Below, one piece after another: positions 41,888 through 51,532 of a stretch of 64,000 nucleotides of DNA (the stretch's first letter is position 1; every line of letters starts with the position of its first letter). Made by a program: the position numbers and the translations under genes. Under the pieces are notes generated by a model. The model did no database searches. It saw nothing but the letters and a program-made list of their open reading frames with translations, and was not told where the DNA came from. The stretch comes from Deinococcus aquaedulcis (GTDB taxonomy: Bacteria > Deinococcota > Deinococci > Deinococcales > Deinococcaceae), in assembly GCF_019693445.1 (NCBI RefSeq), contig NZ_JAHRBL010000010.1, positions 62,001-126,000 of the forward strand, written 5' to 3'.

Positions 41888-43002
41888 ACCCGCCCCAGGC
41901 GGCGCAGCAGTTCGGCGGCCACGCGGTCAGCGGCGTCGGGCTGGCTGGCCGCGTGGGCGGCGCGGGACATGCGGGCATGCTCGTCTCCGTCCAGGGCGCG
42001 CAGCACGGCCGGGCGCAGTTCGGCCAGCGTGCGGGCCCAGATCGCCGCGCCCCGGCGTTCGAGGTACAGGGCGTTGTATTCCTCCTGGCCAGGAATAGGG
42101 GCGTGAATCACCATCGGCACGCCCAGGGTGGTGGCCTCGGCCACGGTCAGCCCGCCGGCTTTGCCCACCACCAGATCGGCGGCGGCCAGCAGTTCGGGAA
42201 ACGAGGTGGTAAAGCCCAGGCGGTGCAGCGTGGCCCCGCCCAGCTGGGCCACCCCGTGCCCGTCGGCGCCGGCCAGCACCAGCACCTGCACGCGCACCCC
42301 CAGGTTCGCCAGTTCGGTCAGCACCCGGCCCTGCGCGCGGTAGCTGCCGGTGCCGCCTGCCGAGAGCAGAATCAGGGGCAACTCTGGGTCCAGGCCGTGT
42401 TTGGCCCGCAGCGCCGCCTTGTCGGCCCCGACTAGTTCGCGGTAGATACCCGCAATGGGAATGCCCGTGACCGCCACGCGCTCCGGCGGAATGCGGCAGC
42501 CCAGCATCTGCTCGCGCGCCTCCTCACTGGGTACCATCAGCAGGTCGGCTTCAGCGCGGGCCCAGTGCTGGTGCACCCGGTAGTCGGTGACCACCAGCGC
42601 GTTCAGGAATTCGGCGCCGGTGCGGCGGCGCACGTTGTCGGCCAGGGCCACGGGCGTGGGGTACGAACTCACCACTGCCTCCGGGCGCACCTCCTGCACG
42701 TCGCGGCGCATGGCGCGGTAGCCCAGCCAGCCGAACACCTGCGCGGTGGGCGCCTGTTCGCGGTCGGTCCACTGGTAAAAGGCGCGGTACACCGCCGGCA
42801 TGTGCCGCACCCACAGGTCGTAGGTGCCCGCCGTGACCGTGCGCTCCACTGGGCTCATGTACTTGAGCAGGTCGGCATGGCGCACCTGTAGCGGTACGCC
42901 CCGGGCCCGCAGGGCGGCGTCCAGGGCCCCGTTCGCCTGGTGGTGCCCACTGCCGAACGACGCCGACACGATCAGCGCGCGCAGCGGGTCCCCGGCGGTC
43001 AC
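41884..43002 (-). CDS. MGDG synthase-like glycosyltransferase (UgtP/MurG-type GT-B fold)
   Basis: Probably transfers a sugar from a UDP-sugar to diacylglycerol on the inner face of the membrane. The N-terminal MGDG-synthase domain has SASFGSGHHQANGALDAAL, and ADLLKYMSP and YDLWVRHMPAVYRAFYQW follow. The C-terminal GT-B donor domain has LLSAGGTG near residue 210 and ADLVVGKAGGLTVAEATTLGVPMVI near 270-294. The GTG at 43002 is chosen because it overlaps the permease TGA as GTGA; a longer frame back to 43056 would overlap by 58 nt. The protein has 372 aa. The sugar and lipid cannot be read from the sequence. Confidence 0.9.
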   Translation of the reverse strand: MTAGDPLRALIVSASFGSGHHQANGALDAALRARGVPLQVRHADLLKYMSPVERTVTAGTYDLWVRHMPAVYRAFYQWTDREQAPTAQVFGWLGYRAMRRDVQEVRPEAVVSSYPTPVALADNVRRRTGAEFLNALVVTDYRVHQHWARAEADLLMVPSEEAREQMLGCRIPPERVAVTGIPIAGIYRELVGADKAALRAKHGLDPELPLILLSAGGTGSYRAQGRVLTELANLGVRVQVLVLAGADGHGVAQLGGATLHRLGFTTSFPELLAAADLVVGKAGGLTVAEATTLGVPMVIHAPIPGQEEYNALYLERRGAAIWARTLAELRPAVLRALDGDEHARMSRAAHAASQPDAADRVAAELLRRLGRV

Positions 43003-44144
43003 GCGCGCCTCAGCAGGGTCAGGCCCAGGGCCAGAAACGCGATATTCGCCAGCCACACACCCAGTTCAGGGAAAGTGGGAAAAGCCCCCGCCACCGTGAG
43101 CCCCACCAGAAACAGCAGGTAATACGCCACGGCCAGCGCCAGCGCCACCCCCAGGCTGACCCCCAGGGTCCGGCCAAAGCGCAGCGCAAATGGCAGCGCC
43201 GCCAGCGCCAGTACGAGGTTGGCGAAAGGCAGGGCCAGCTTGCGGTTCAGGCTGAGGCGGGCCTGATGCCGGTCCTCGGGCTTGGCCTCCGGGTCGCGCA
43301 GGATGGCGGTCAGCTCGCGCCACCCCTGGGCATCGGCCCCAATGGCGTCGGCGTATTTCGCCAGCGTTTCCTTGCGGCTCAGGCCCGTGTCCACGGTGAG
43401 GGAATCGCTGGTCTTTTCCGGCACGATCACGCTGGGAAACACCGCCTGCACCGCCGCGCGAAAGGCCGCCGGGTCGCCTTCGGGCAGCCGGGTAAGTTGC
43501 CGGGCCGCCGCGAAATCCACGGCAAAGGTGGCGTAGTCCCGCAGGGTCAGCCGCTGCCCTTCGTAGGTGCCCCGCTCGGCCAGGATGAGGGTGCCGCGCT
43601 GGTGGTTGTCCGCCTGCCACTTCTCCACCCGCACGCCCTGCAACTCGCGCGTTACGGCGTCATAGCCGCGCAGGTACAGGGTCAGGCCACCTCCCAGGTC
43701 CACCGTTTTGCCTGCCAGCTGCCCCAGCCCGGCGCCGGTCAGCGTGTCCCAGTACAGGCCGCGCGTCTCTACATTGGCGCGTGGCGCCACCCACAGGCTC
43801 AGCCACACGCTCAGCGCTGTGACCAGCAGGGCAGTCACCGCCGCTGGCCGCGCCACCCGTCCCAGGCTGATCCCCCCCGACTGCACCGCTACCAGTTCGC
43901 GCTCGGTGCTCATGCGGCCAAAAGCCACCACGGTCATCAGCACCACCGCCATGGGGAGCACCTTCACCAGCGTGTCGGGCACCTGATACGCGATCCACTG
44001 GCCCACCAGCCCCAGGGGCACGCCCTGCAGCCACTGGCTGGACACGAAAAAATACCCGAAGCACAGAATGGCCGTGAACAGCGCCGTCCCGGCCAGCAGC
44101 GGCGGCCACAGCTCGGCGGTGACAAGGCGGGTGAGTCGGGTCAT
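42999..44144 (-). CDS. LptF/LptG-family (YjgP/YjgQ) permease
   Basis: Six-helix permease of the type that extracts LPS with LptB in Gram-negatives. N-terminal helices FTAILCFGYFFV and VLPMAVVLMTVVAFGRMSTERELVAVQSGGISLGRV (residues about 60-95) hold the family signature. A large periplasmic beta domain (about 130-290) and C-terminal helices with LNRKLALPFANLVLALAALPFALRFGR follow. It is 381 aa, full length. There is one gene rather than the usual lptF-lptG pair. Because it is translationally coupled to a glycolipid-type glycosyltransferase and Deinococcus lacks classical LPS, it may export another lipid; this is inference. Confidence 0.9.
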   Translation of the reverse strand: MTRLTRLVTAELWPPLLAGTALFTAILCFGYFFVSSQWLQGVPLGLVGQWIAYQVPDTLVKVLPMAVVLMTVVAFGRMSTERELVAVQSGGISLGRVARPAAVTALLVTALSVWLSLWVAPRANVETRGLYWDTLTGAGLGQLAGKTVDLGGGLTLYLRGYDAVTRELQGVRVEKWQADNHQRGTLILAERGTYEGQRLTLRDYATFAVDFAAARQLTRLPEGDPAAFRAAVQAVFPSVIVPEKTSDSLTVDTGLSRKETLAKYADAIGADAQGWRELTAILRDPEAKPEDRHQARLSLNRKLALPFANLVLALAALPFALRFGRTLGVSLGVALALAVAYYLLFLVGLTVAGAFPTFPELGVWLANIAFLALGLTLLRRA

Positions 44145-44179
44145 GAGGGGCCTTCGGCCCCGGAAGTGGGGTGTGGGGT

Positions 44180-44268
44180 GTGGGAAGTGGGAAAAGACAG
44201 AAAACCGGCCCCCCTGGTGCGCCTTGCCTGGAAAAAGGGCCTAGGGCTGCGTTGTTTCCACTTCCCAC
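44180..44268. repeat. Imperfect inverted repeat between fabZ and the permease gene
   Basis: GTGGGAAGTGGGAAA (44180-44194) matches the reverse complement of TTTCCACTTCCCAC (44255-44268) with a one-base bulge. Preceded by GTGGGGT tandem units. It fills most of the 138-nt gap after fabZ. Confidence 0.5.
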
Positions 44269-44282
44269 TCACCACTGACCAC

Positions 44283-44711
<429 letters not shown>

Positions 44712-44722
44712 GAAGCCTCCTT

Positions 44723-44811
44723 TTGAGCTCTGGGCTCTGGGCCATGAGCCATGGGCAAAAACAGGGGAGAGCGCGCCGGGGCGACCCTCTCCCACCTCAT
44801 GACCCAGAGCC
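44723..44811. repeat. Inverted repeat between mreB and fabZ
   Basis: GGCTCTGGGCCATGAG (44723-44738) matches the reverse complement of 44796-44811 at 15 of 16 positions. It covers most of the 120-nt gap and ends 11 nt upstream of the fabZ start codon (44711), next to its ribosome-binding site. Confidence 0.55.
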
Positions 44812-44831
44812 TCTGGCCCACGGCTGTCTTT

Positions 44832-45872
44832 TTACCGCCGCAGATAGTTGTCGCTGCTGACCAGACTGTCGCCCAGGACCGGGATCATTTCCAGGGCCAT
44901 GCCGGTGCCCACGGCCACGGCTTCCACCGCGTTTTCGGCCACCGCCACCGGAATCCCGGTGGTCTGGCGCAGCAGTTCGTCGAAGTTGCGCAGCAGCGAG
45001 CCGCCGCCGGTCATCACGATGCCACGGTCAATGATGTCGCTGACCAGTTCGGGGGGGGTGATTTCCAGCACCCGCTTCACGCCTTCCACGATCTTGGTGA
45101 CAGGCTCCGATAGGGCCTCGACCACATCGGTGCTGTCCAAGCTGATGGTCTTGGGCAGACCGTTCACCAGGTCACGGCCACGCACCTCGGCAGTCAGGTT
45201 CTCGGCGTCGTCGAGCAGCATGGCCGCGCCCACCTTCACCTTGATTTCCTCGGCGGTGCGCTCACCAATCAGGACGTTGTGCTTGCGCCGCACGTAGCGG
45301 ATGATGCTCTCGTCGAACTCGTTGCCTGCCACCCGCATGGATTCAGAGACCACGATGCCGCCCAGCGAGATCACGGCCACGTCGGTGCTGCCCCCGCCGA
45401 TGTCCACGACCATACTGCCCACCGGCTCGGCGATTTTCAGGCCCGCGCCAATGGCGGCGGCCAGGGGTTCTTCGATCAGGAAGGCACGCTTGGCATTGGA
45501 GTTCAGCGCGGCGCGCAGCACGGCGCGTTTTTCCACGTCGCTGACGTTGCTGGGCACGCCCAGCATCAGCTGCGGCTTGAAACCGAACAGCCGACCCGCG
45601 CTGCCCTGCACCTTCTGAAGGAACATGGAAATCATCTTCTCGGTCAGGCCCTCGTCGGCAATCACGCCGTCCTTGATGGGCCGCACCGCCACGATGCCGC
45701 CGGGGGTGCGCCCAATCATGCGGTACGCCTCTTCCCCCACGGCCTTGACCTGCTTGTTGTCGCGGGCCATGGCAATCACGCTGGGTTCCTGGAGCACCAG
45801 GCCCCGGCTCTTGCTGTAAATCAGGAACGTGGCCGTTCCCAGGTCAATTCCGATGTCTTCAGACAGCCTCAC
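44832..45872 (-). CDS. mreB: Rod shape-determining protein MreB (bacterial actin)
   Basis: Actin-like filament protein that positions side-wall synthesis. GIDLGTATFLIYSKSRGLVL near residue 8 is phosphate loop 1. LIEEPLAAAIGAGL near 135, SMVVDIGGGSTDVAVISLGGIV near 155-176 and IVMTGGGSLLRNFDELL near 288 are the remaining actin-family motifs. It is 346 aa, full length. The GTG start at 45872 has GGAGG five bases upstream. A TACGAT, a possible -10, lies about 30 nt before the start. It lies 13 kb from mreC-mreD-mrdA on the same strand rather than in one mreBCD operon. Confidence 0.96.
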   Translation of the reverse strand: MRLSEDIGIDLGTATFLIYSKSRGLVLQEPSVIAMARDNKQVKAVGEEAYRMIGRTPGGIVAVRPIKDGVIADEGLTEKMISMFLQKVQGSAGRLFGFKPQLMLGVPSNVSDVEKRAVLRAALNSNAKRAFLIEEPLAAAIGAGLKIAEPVGSMVVDIGGGSTDVAVISLGGIVVSESMRVAGNEFDESIIRYVRRKHNVLIGERTAEEIKVKVGAAMLLDDAENLTAEVRGRDLVNGLPKTISLDSTDVVEALSEPVTKIVEGVKRVLEITPPELVSDIIDRGIVMTGGGSLLRNFDELLRQTTGIPVAVAENAVEAVAVGTGMALEMIPVLGDSLVSSDNYLRR

Positions 45873-45962
45873 TTTGCCTCCGGTACAAACCCCACAATCG
45901 TACCACGCACCATGAGGACCGCCTAAAGCGGCGTGAGAAGCGCGTCAACCCGCGCCCCGCGC

Positions 45963-46247
45963 TTACCCCCGGGGCTTGACATACGCGGCGGCGGCGGCCA
46001 CGAGGCTGGTGAGCACCATCAGGCTCAGGGCCTGGGCCACGCCGCTCCAGTGGGCCACGCCCAGCCCCTCGGCCAGGGGCCGCACCAGCGCCCCCAGCGA
46101 GCGCAGCCACAGCGGCCCGCCCCCGGAAATCGAGCCCAACAGGCCCAGGGTCAGCAGCCCCAGCACGCCGGTCAGGGCAAACAGCAGCAGGCACAGCACC
46201 CAGCCCAGCACCCGCCACGCGCGCCCTCTTACGTCTGTCTGTGCCAT
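45963..46247 (-). CDS. Small two-helix membrane protein (94 aa), unknown function
   Basis: Not recognised. A short basic N-terminus (MAQTDVRGRAWR) precedes a long hydrophobic stretch VLGWVLCLLLFALTGVLGLLTLGLLG, and a second helix ALSLMVLTSLVAAAAAY stands near the C-terminus, with a short polar loop between. The ATG at 46247 is preferred; a minus-strand TACAAT lies about 30 nt upstream. Between that -10 and this start there is a 12-codon frame (MIGGGTQWHRQT) whose start is ten bases after TACAAT and which overlaps the gene's ATG, a possible small upstream frame. Confidence 0.6.
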   Translation of the reverse strand: MAQTDVRGRAWRVLGWVLCLLLFALTGVLGLLTLGLLGSISGGGPLWLRSLGALVRPLAEGLGVAHWSGVAQALSLMVLTSLVAAAAAYVKPRG

Positions 46248-46323
46248 TGCGTGCCGCCCCCGATCATTGCGGGGCATTGTAAAGGGACAGGGGCCGGGAC
46301 GTGCGCCCTCCAAGTAGCTCGCT

Positions 46324-46341
46324 GTTGATCTTTAGATCAAC
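46324..46341. repeat. Palindromic hairpin GTTGATCT/AGATCAAC
   Basis: Perfect 8-bp arms around a TT loop, between the divergent small genes at 46247 and 46466. Confidence 0.5.
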
Positions 46342-46363
46342 CGAGCGGAGCGAGAAGCGAAAA

Positions 46364-46436
46364 AAGTGCCTCACCCCGAGAATGGAAACGTTTCTGCGCT
46401 GTTCTGAAACGTTGGAATGGGAGGGGTGAGGCACTT
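46364..46436. repeat. Nested inverted repeat, 73 bp
   Basis: Outer arms AAGTGCCTCACCCC (46364-46377) and 46423-46436 are perfectly complementary over 14 bp. Inner arms AACGTTTC (46387-46394) and GAAACGTT (46406-46413) pair as well. The element could fold into one long stem. It lies 17 nt upstream of the leaderless promoter of the next gene. Confidence 0.6.
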
Positions 46437-46465
46437 AAAAGGAGGGGAACGCTAAACTTCCCCGC

Positions 46466-46720
46466 GTGACCCTGCCCGCCCGCGTTCGCGTGACCTGCCC
46501 GCCGCTGCCTCTGGCCCCTGCCCTGCGCGCCGCCGCCGCGCGCCTGTGTCCCCAGGCCCCCGCCGCCCACCTGACCGCTGCCGCCCTGGCGATTGCCGGC
46601 GGCACCGTGATCGGCGCCCACCTGCGCTGGGACGGTGGCGAGGCCGCTGCCGTAGAAACCGGCTGGCGCGGCCGGGGCATTGAAGAGGCACTGGCGGAGG
46701 CTGTCGGCCGTAGCGTGTAG
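46466..46720 (+). CDS. Small hypothetical protein (84 aa)
   Basis: Not recognised. Ala-rich and compact, with a strand-like AGGTVIGAHLRWDGGEAAAVETGWRGRGIEEAL segment; G-W-R-G-R-G is reminiscent of the acetyl-CoA loop of GNAT proteins, but the protein is too short to be one. Two cysteines (TCPP, LCPQ). The GTG start is supported by a leaderless TAAACT at 46453-46458 with seven bases between. It stands alone, 180 nt before the acyl-CoA dehydrogenase gene, which has its own promoter. Confidence 0.6.
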   Translation: MTLPARVRVTCPPLPLAPALRAAAARLCPQAPAAHLTAAALAIAGGTVIGAHLRWDGGEAAAVETGWRGRGIEEALAEAVGRSV

Positions 46721-46899
46721 GAAACTCGGGCCTGATGGGGTCTCTGGCCCCGATGAATGCGAACCCGAGAGCAAGGCACGACAGCAACCTCACACCAAAG
46801 CCTCTGACAGGATGCAGGACCCTCCCGCGTACCGCCCCCTGCGGCCCTCCTCCCTCTTTTCCCCCAATCTCCCTAACGCCCGTTTGGTAGCCTGCACCC

Positions 46900-48069
<1,170 letters not shown>

Positions 48070-48092
48070 GCAGAGGGCGGCCCACTGTCTTC

Positions 48093-48124
48093 CGGCCCGG
48101 GTCTGCCTTACTCGACCCGGGCCG
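48093..48124 (+). terminator. Hairpin after the acyl-CoA dehydrogenase gene
   Basis: CGGCCCGGGTC (48093-48103) pairs perfectly with GACCCGGGCCG (48114-48124), with a 10-nt loop. The following T tract is weak (CCCTGTTTC), so termination is probable but not certain. Confidence 0.6.
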
Positions 48125-48205
48125 CCCTGTTTCAGGGAGACTGCAGGGCAACGTAAAGAAAGCGCCTCTCACCGCCGGGCCAGCTCAAGCGCGACAATGC
48201 CCCGC

Positions 48206-49207
48206 ATGCGCCAATTGCTGTGGGTTCCAGGGACCTTTCTGGTGCTGGCGGTGCTGGTGGACCTGCTGGTGACCTGTATTCAGGCGGGCGAGGGCCGCCT
48301 CAACCGCACGGTGCAGCGCACGCTGTACGGCATTCTCAGCGCGCTGGCCCGGGTGCTGCGCCAGCGCTGGCCGCTGGTCTGGAGCACGCCGGTTCTGATC
48401 ATGGGCACGCTGCTGGTCTGGACGGTGCTGACGTGGCTGGGCTGGACCCTGATCTTCTGGTCGCAGCCGGGCGCGCTGATCCGCTCGGATACCGGGCAGC
48501 CAGCGGCCTTCTGGGCCACCTTCTATTTCGTGGGCTACACCCTGAGCACCCTGGGCCTGGGCGAGATCGTGGCGCACGAACCGCTGTGGCGCATTCTGAC
48601 GGACGTGGCGGCCATTTCTGGCTTTTTCCTACTGACCTTTGCCATCACCTTTATCGTGCCGGTGGCGCAGGCACGCGCCGACCGCCGTGAGCTGGCCCTG
48701 GCCTTGCACCGCGCGGGCCCCGGCGCCCAGGGCCTGATTCTCACTGCCCTGGACGACCACGACCGGGGCCTGCACAGCCTGACCGTGGACCTGCACACCG
48801 TCCTGAACCGGGTGGACGCCGCGCACCTGAACACGCCCTACTTGCACCGCCTGCACGACCACGAACGCCAGGACGCCCTGGACCTGCACCTGCCGGCCCT
48901 GGGCGAGGCGCTGCTGATCCTGCAGGGCGCGCTGCAGGGCGAGTGCCCCCACGGCCTGCGCCGCGCCCTGGCCAGCGTGGACAGCCTGAGCCAGACCTTC
49001 CACGCCACCCACGGCGGCGCGCTGCCCCCGCCCCCCCCGTGGCCGGATCTGACCCTGCTGCGCGCGGCGGGCCTGCCCCTGAAAAGCGACAGCGAACTGC
49101 GGGCCTTTCTGGATACCCACCGCGACCTGCGCCGCCGCCTGCGCGCCATGAGCGCCGCTGGTCTATGGACCTGGGACGAGGTGGCCCAGCCTGCCAAAGA
49201 CATTTGA
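48206..49207 (+). CDS. Channel-like membrane protein with K+-channel-type pore segment and cytoplasmic domain
   Basis: Residues about 1-155 form a membrane domain: helix LLWVPGTFLVLAVLVDLLV, a second helix STPVLIMGTLLVWTVLTWLG near 57, a pore-like FWATFYFVGYTLSTLGLGEIV near 100-120, and a last helix AISGFFLLTFAITFIVPVAQA. TLGLGE stands where two-TM potassium channels have TVGYGD, so the selectivity filter is divergent. The C-terminal 170 residues are soluble, rich in Asp, His and Leu, and not recognised. The ATG at 48206 is seven bases after GACAAT, a -10-like hexamer; an ATG at 48197 would add three residues. Ion selectivity is unknown. Confidence 0.75.
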   Translation: MRQLLWVPGTFLVLAVLVDLLVTCIQAGEGRLNRTVQRTLYGILSALARVLRQRWPLVWSTPVLIMGTLLVWTVLTWLGWTLIFWSQPGALIRSDTGQPAAFWATFYFVGYTLSTLGLGEIVAHEPLWRILTDVAAISGFFLLTFAITFIVPVAQARADRRELALALHRAGPGAQGLILTALDDHDRGLHSLTVDLHTVLNRVDAAHLNTPYLHRLHDHERQDALDLHLPALGEALLILQGALQGECPHGLRRALASVDSLSQTFHATHGGALPPPPPWPDLTLLRAAGLPLKSDSELRAFLDTHRDLRRRLRAMSAAGLWTWDEVAQPAKDI

Positions 49208-49445
49208 GGGTGATTGGGGGGAAGGGCCGTGAAGTGACCTCAAACCCATAGGGAACGAAGAGGGGAGGTGGTGGGGAAAGTGCAGCTCGATGCTCCCGCT
49301 CAGGACTGAGGCGCTCCTCGCCCCGCCGTTCTAGGGCTTCACCCGCTCTGGGGATGAGCTGCCTATCCGCGCTGGGATCTTGAGCCCAGCCGAAAAACGC
49401 TCTTCGGGTACAAGCGCATGTCCATGTCCAGCTTCGCCCCTACCG

Positions 49446-51527
49446 TCACTCCGACGCGGGGCCTTCCTGCTCACTCCCTGGTTCATCGGGGGTCTGGGTG
49501 CCCGCCAGCCGCTCGGCCAGCAGGTGCTCGAAGACCTGGAGTACATGGGGCGCTTCTTCCTCGGCCAGCAAGGGATCGTGTTCGCTGCCGAGCAGCTCAT
49601 CGGCCCCCTGCAGCGGCAGCACGCGCAGGGCCGCTTCCACTACGGCCGGGTCAAACTGCCGCCCGGCCTGCGCCTGCAGTTCTTCCAGCGATTGCTCGAC
49701 TGTCCAGGCCAGCTTGTAGGGCCGGGCCTGCGTCAGGGCGTCAAAAACATCGGCCACGGCCACAATGCGCCCGGTCAGGGGAATGGCCTCGCCGCGCAGG
49801 CCCAGTGGGTAACCGCTGCCGTCCCAGCGTTCGTGGTGCGACCGGGCAATCTCCTCGGCCATCTGCAGCAGCGCGGAGCGGCCACCCGACAGAATCCGGC
49901 CACCAATCAGGGGGTGCTGCTGCATCTGGGCAAATTCTTCCGGGGTCAGGCGGCTCCGTTTGAGCAGAATGCGGTCGGGAATACCGATCTTGCCCACGTC
50001 GTGCAGGCGCGCCGCCACCCCCAGCATGCTGGCCTGCGCCTGGGGCCAGCCCAGCGCCCGGGCAATGCGGGCGGCGGCGCGGCCCACCCGGCGCGTGTGC
50101 TCGCCGGTGGTGTCGTCGCGGTACTCGGCCGCCACGGCCAGGCGCGTGACCACCTCGTGCTGGGCGCGGGCCAGTTCGGCGGTGCGTTCACGCACCTGCT
50201 GCTCGGCCGCTTCCTGCGCCTCCTGGGCCATGGCGGTCCGCAACTGGTACAGCCGCGCGTCCTGCTGAGCCCGTTCCACCTCAAACTGAATGGCCAGCTG
50301 GCGGGTTTGCCGCTCGCGGTCGGTGTCAAAGCGTTGCCGCTCCAACTGGCGCAGGGTATGCGCGCAGGCCAGCGCGCGCTGCAGGTCGCCGCGCTCCTCG
50401 TAGAGCGCCATCAGCGCCTCGGCCGCCTCGATCTGCTGTTTGGGAAAGCCCGCTTGAATGGCCAGCTTCTCGGCCTGCCGCAGATCGGCTTCGGCGGCGT
50501 CCAGGCGCCCCGCGCGCAGCTGCAGCCGGCCCAGGTTCAGCCGCGCTTCCACCTCCCCCTGCGCCGAGCCCACCTGCAAGGCCAGTTGCAGCGAGCCTGT
50601 AAAAAACACCTGTGCCTGTGCCAGTTCGCCCGTCCGTTCATGCAGGGTGCCCAGTGAGTCCAGCGCGCTCAGCTCGCCCAGCGGAAACCCGATGGTCCGG
50701 CTTTCGGTCAGGGCCTGTTGGAGATGCGTGCCGGCCTCATCCAGCGCCCCCACTTCCAGGGCAAAGACCCCCAGGTTCAGCGTGACCAGGGCGCGCTGCT
50801 GCGGGGTATTGACCTCTTGCAGCGAGTGATAGGCCGCGCGCATCACCTCGTAGGCCAGCTGGTGATCGCCGCACATGGAATGCACCTGCGCCAGGTTGCT
50901 CAGAATGGGCGTTTCCAGCGCCGAGGGCCCCGGCAGGCTCTTGGCCAGCTGGTAGGCCCGGTTGAGCTGTTCCAGGGCTTCTTTGTACTGCCCCAGCTGG
51001 CTTTGCTGCGCGGCGATGTTGGTCAGGCACTGCACCTGCCCGGTGACGTCGCCCAGGCGGGTGTTGATGTCCAGCGCTGTGTGCAGATGCTGCAGCGCCT
51101 GTCCCGATTCGCCCCGGTGATGGCTGACCGCCGCCAGCTGGTTCAGGGCCGTGGCCTCCAGGTCGAGCGCGGGCAGGCGCGTGGCCAGCGCCCGGGTCTG
51201 GTCCAGCGCCCCCTGCGCGTCATCGAACTGGCTGGTGGCCAGAAAGATGCGCCCCAGCAGCAGCCACGCTTCGGCCGCTGCCCGGTGCGGGGGCCGGTTC
51301 TCGAAGAAGGCGGTGGCGCGGCGCAGGCAGTCGGCCGCCCCGGGCAGGTCGCCGGTGGCGTACAGAGCGCGGCCCTGCCAGAACGCCCAGCGCCCCGCCT
51401 CGACTTCGGGCGGGCGGTCGCCGCGCTTCAGCAGCTCCAGCGCCGCCGCTGGGTCCGTATCCAGAAGCGTTTCCACAGGATGAGGCGCCGGCAGGCCCGG
51501 TGCCGTGTGGCGCACAGGCAACGTCAC
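49446..51527 (-). CDS. TPR-repeat protein with C-terminal HD-GYP phosphodiesterase domain
   Basis: Residues about 10-400 are tetratricopeptide repeats (e.g. AAAEAWLLLGRIFLATSQFDDAQGALDQ, and similar units about every 38-40 residues), followed by a coiled coil (VERAQQDARLYQLRTAMAQEAQEAAEQQVRERTAEL). The C-terminal 190 residues are an HD-GYP domain: YRDDTTGEHTRRVG, HDVGKIGIPD near 509, HHERWDGSGYPLG near 565 and AVADVFDALTQARPY. All metal ligands appear present, so cyclic-di-GMP hydrolysis is expected. There is no membrane segment, so it should sense through protein contacts. It starts 5 nt after the stop of the subtilase lipoprotein gene and is cotranscribed with it. Confidence 0.92.
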   Translation of the reverse strand: MTLPVRHTAPGLPAPHPVETLLDTDPAAALELLKRGDRPPEVEAGRWAFWQGRALYATGDLPGAADCLRRATAFFENRPPHRAAAEAWLLLGRIFLATSQFDDAQGALDQTRALATRLPALDLEATALNQLAAVSHHRGESGQALQHLHTALDINTRLGDVTGQVQCLTNIAAQQSQLGQYKEALEQLNRAYQLAKSLPGPSALETPILSNLAQVHSMCGDHQLAYEVMRAAYHSLQEVNTPQQRALVTLNLGVFALEVGALDEAGTHLQQALTESRTIGFPLGELSALDSLGTLHERTGELAQAQVFFTGSLQLALQVGSAQGEVEARLNLGRLQLRAGRLDAAEADLRQAEKLAIQAGFPKQQIEAAEALMALYEERGDLQRALACAHTLRQLERQRFDTDRERQTRQLAIQFEVERAQQDARLYQLRTAMAQEAQEAAEQQVRERTAELARAQHEVVTRLAVAAEYRDDTTGEHTRRVGRAAARIARALGWPQAQASMLGVAARLHDVGKIGIPDRILLKRSRLTPEEFAQMQQHPLIGGRILSGGRSALLQMAEEIARSHHERWDGSGYPLGLRGEAIPLTGRIVAVADVFDALTQARPYKLAWTVEQSLEELQAQAGRQFDPAVVEAALRVLPLQGADELLGSEHDPLLAEEEAPHVLQVFEHLLAERLAGTQTPDEPGSEQEGPASE

Positions 51528-51532
51528 GGGCT

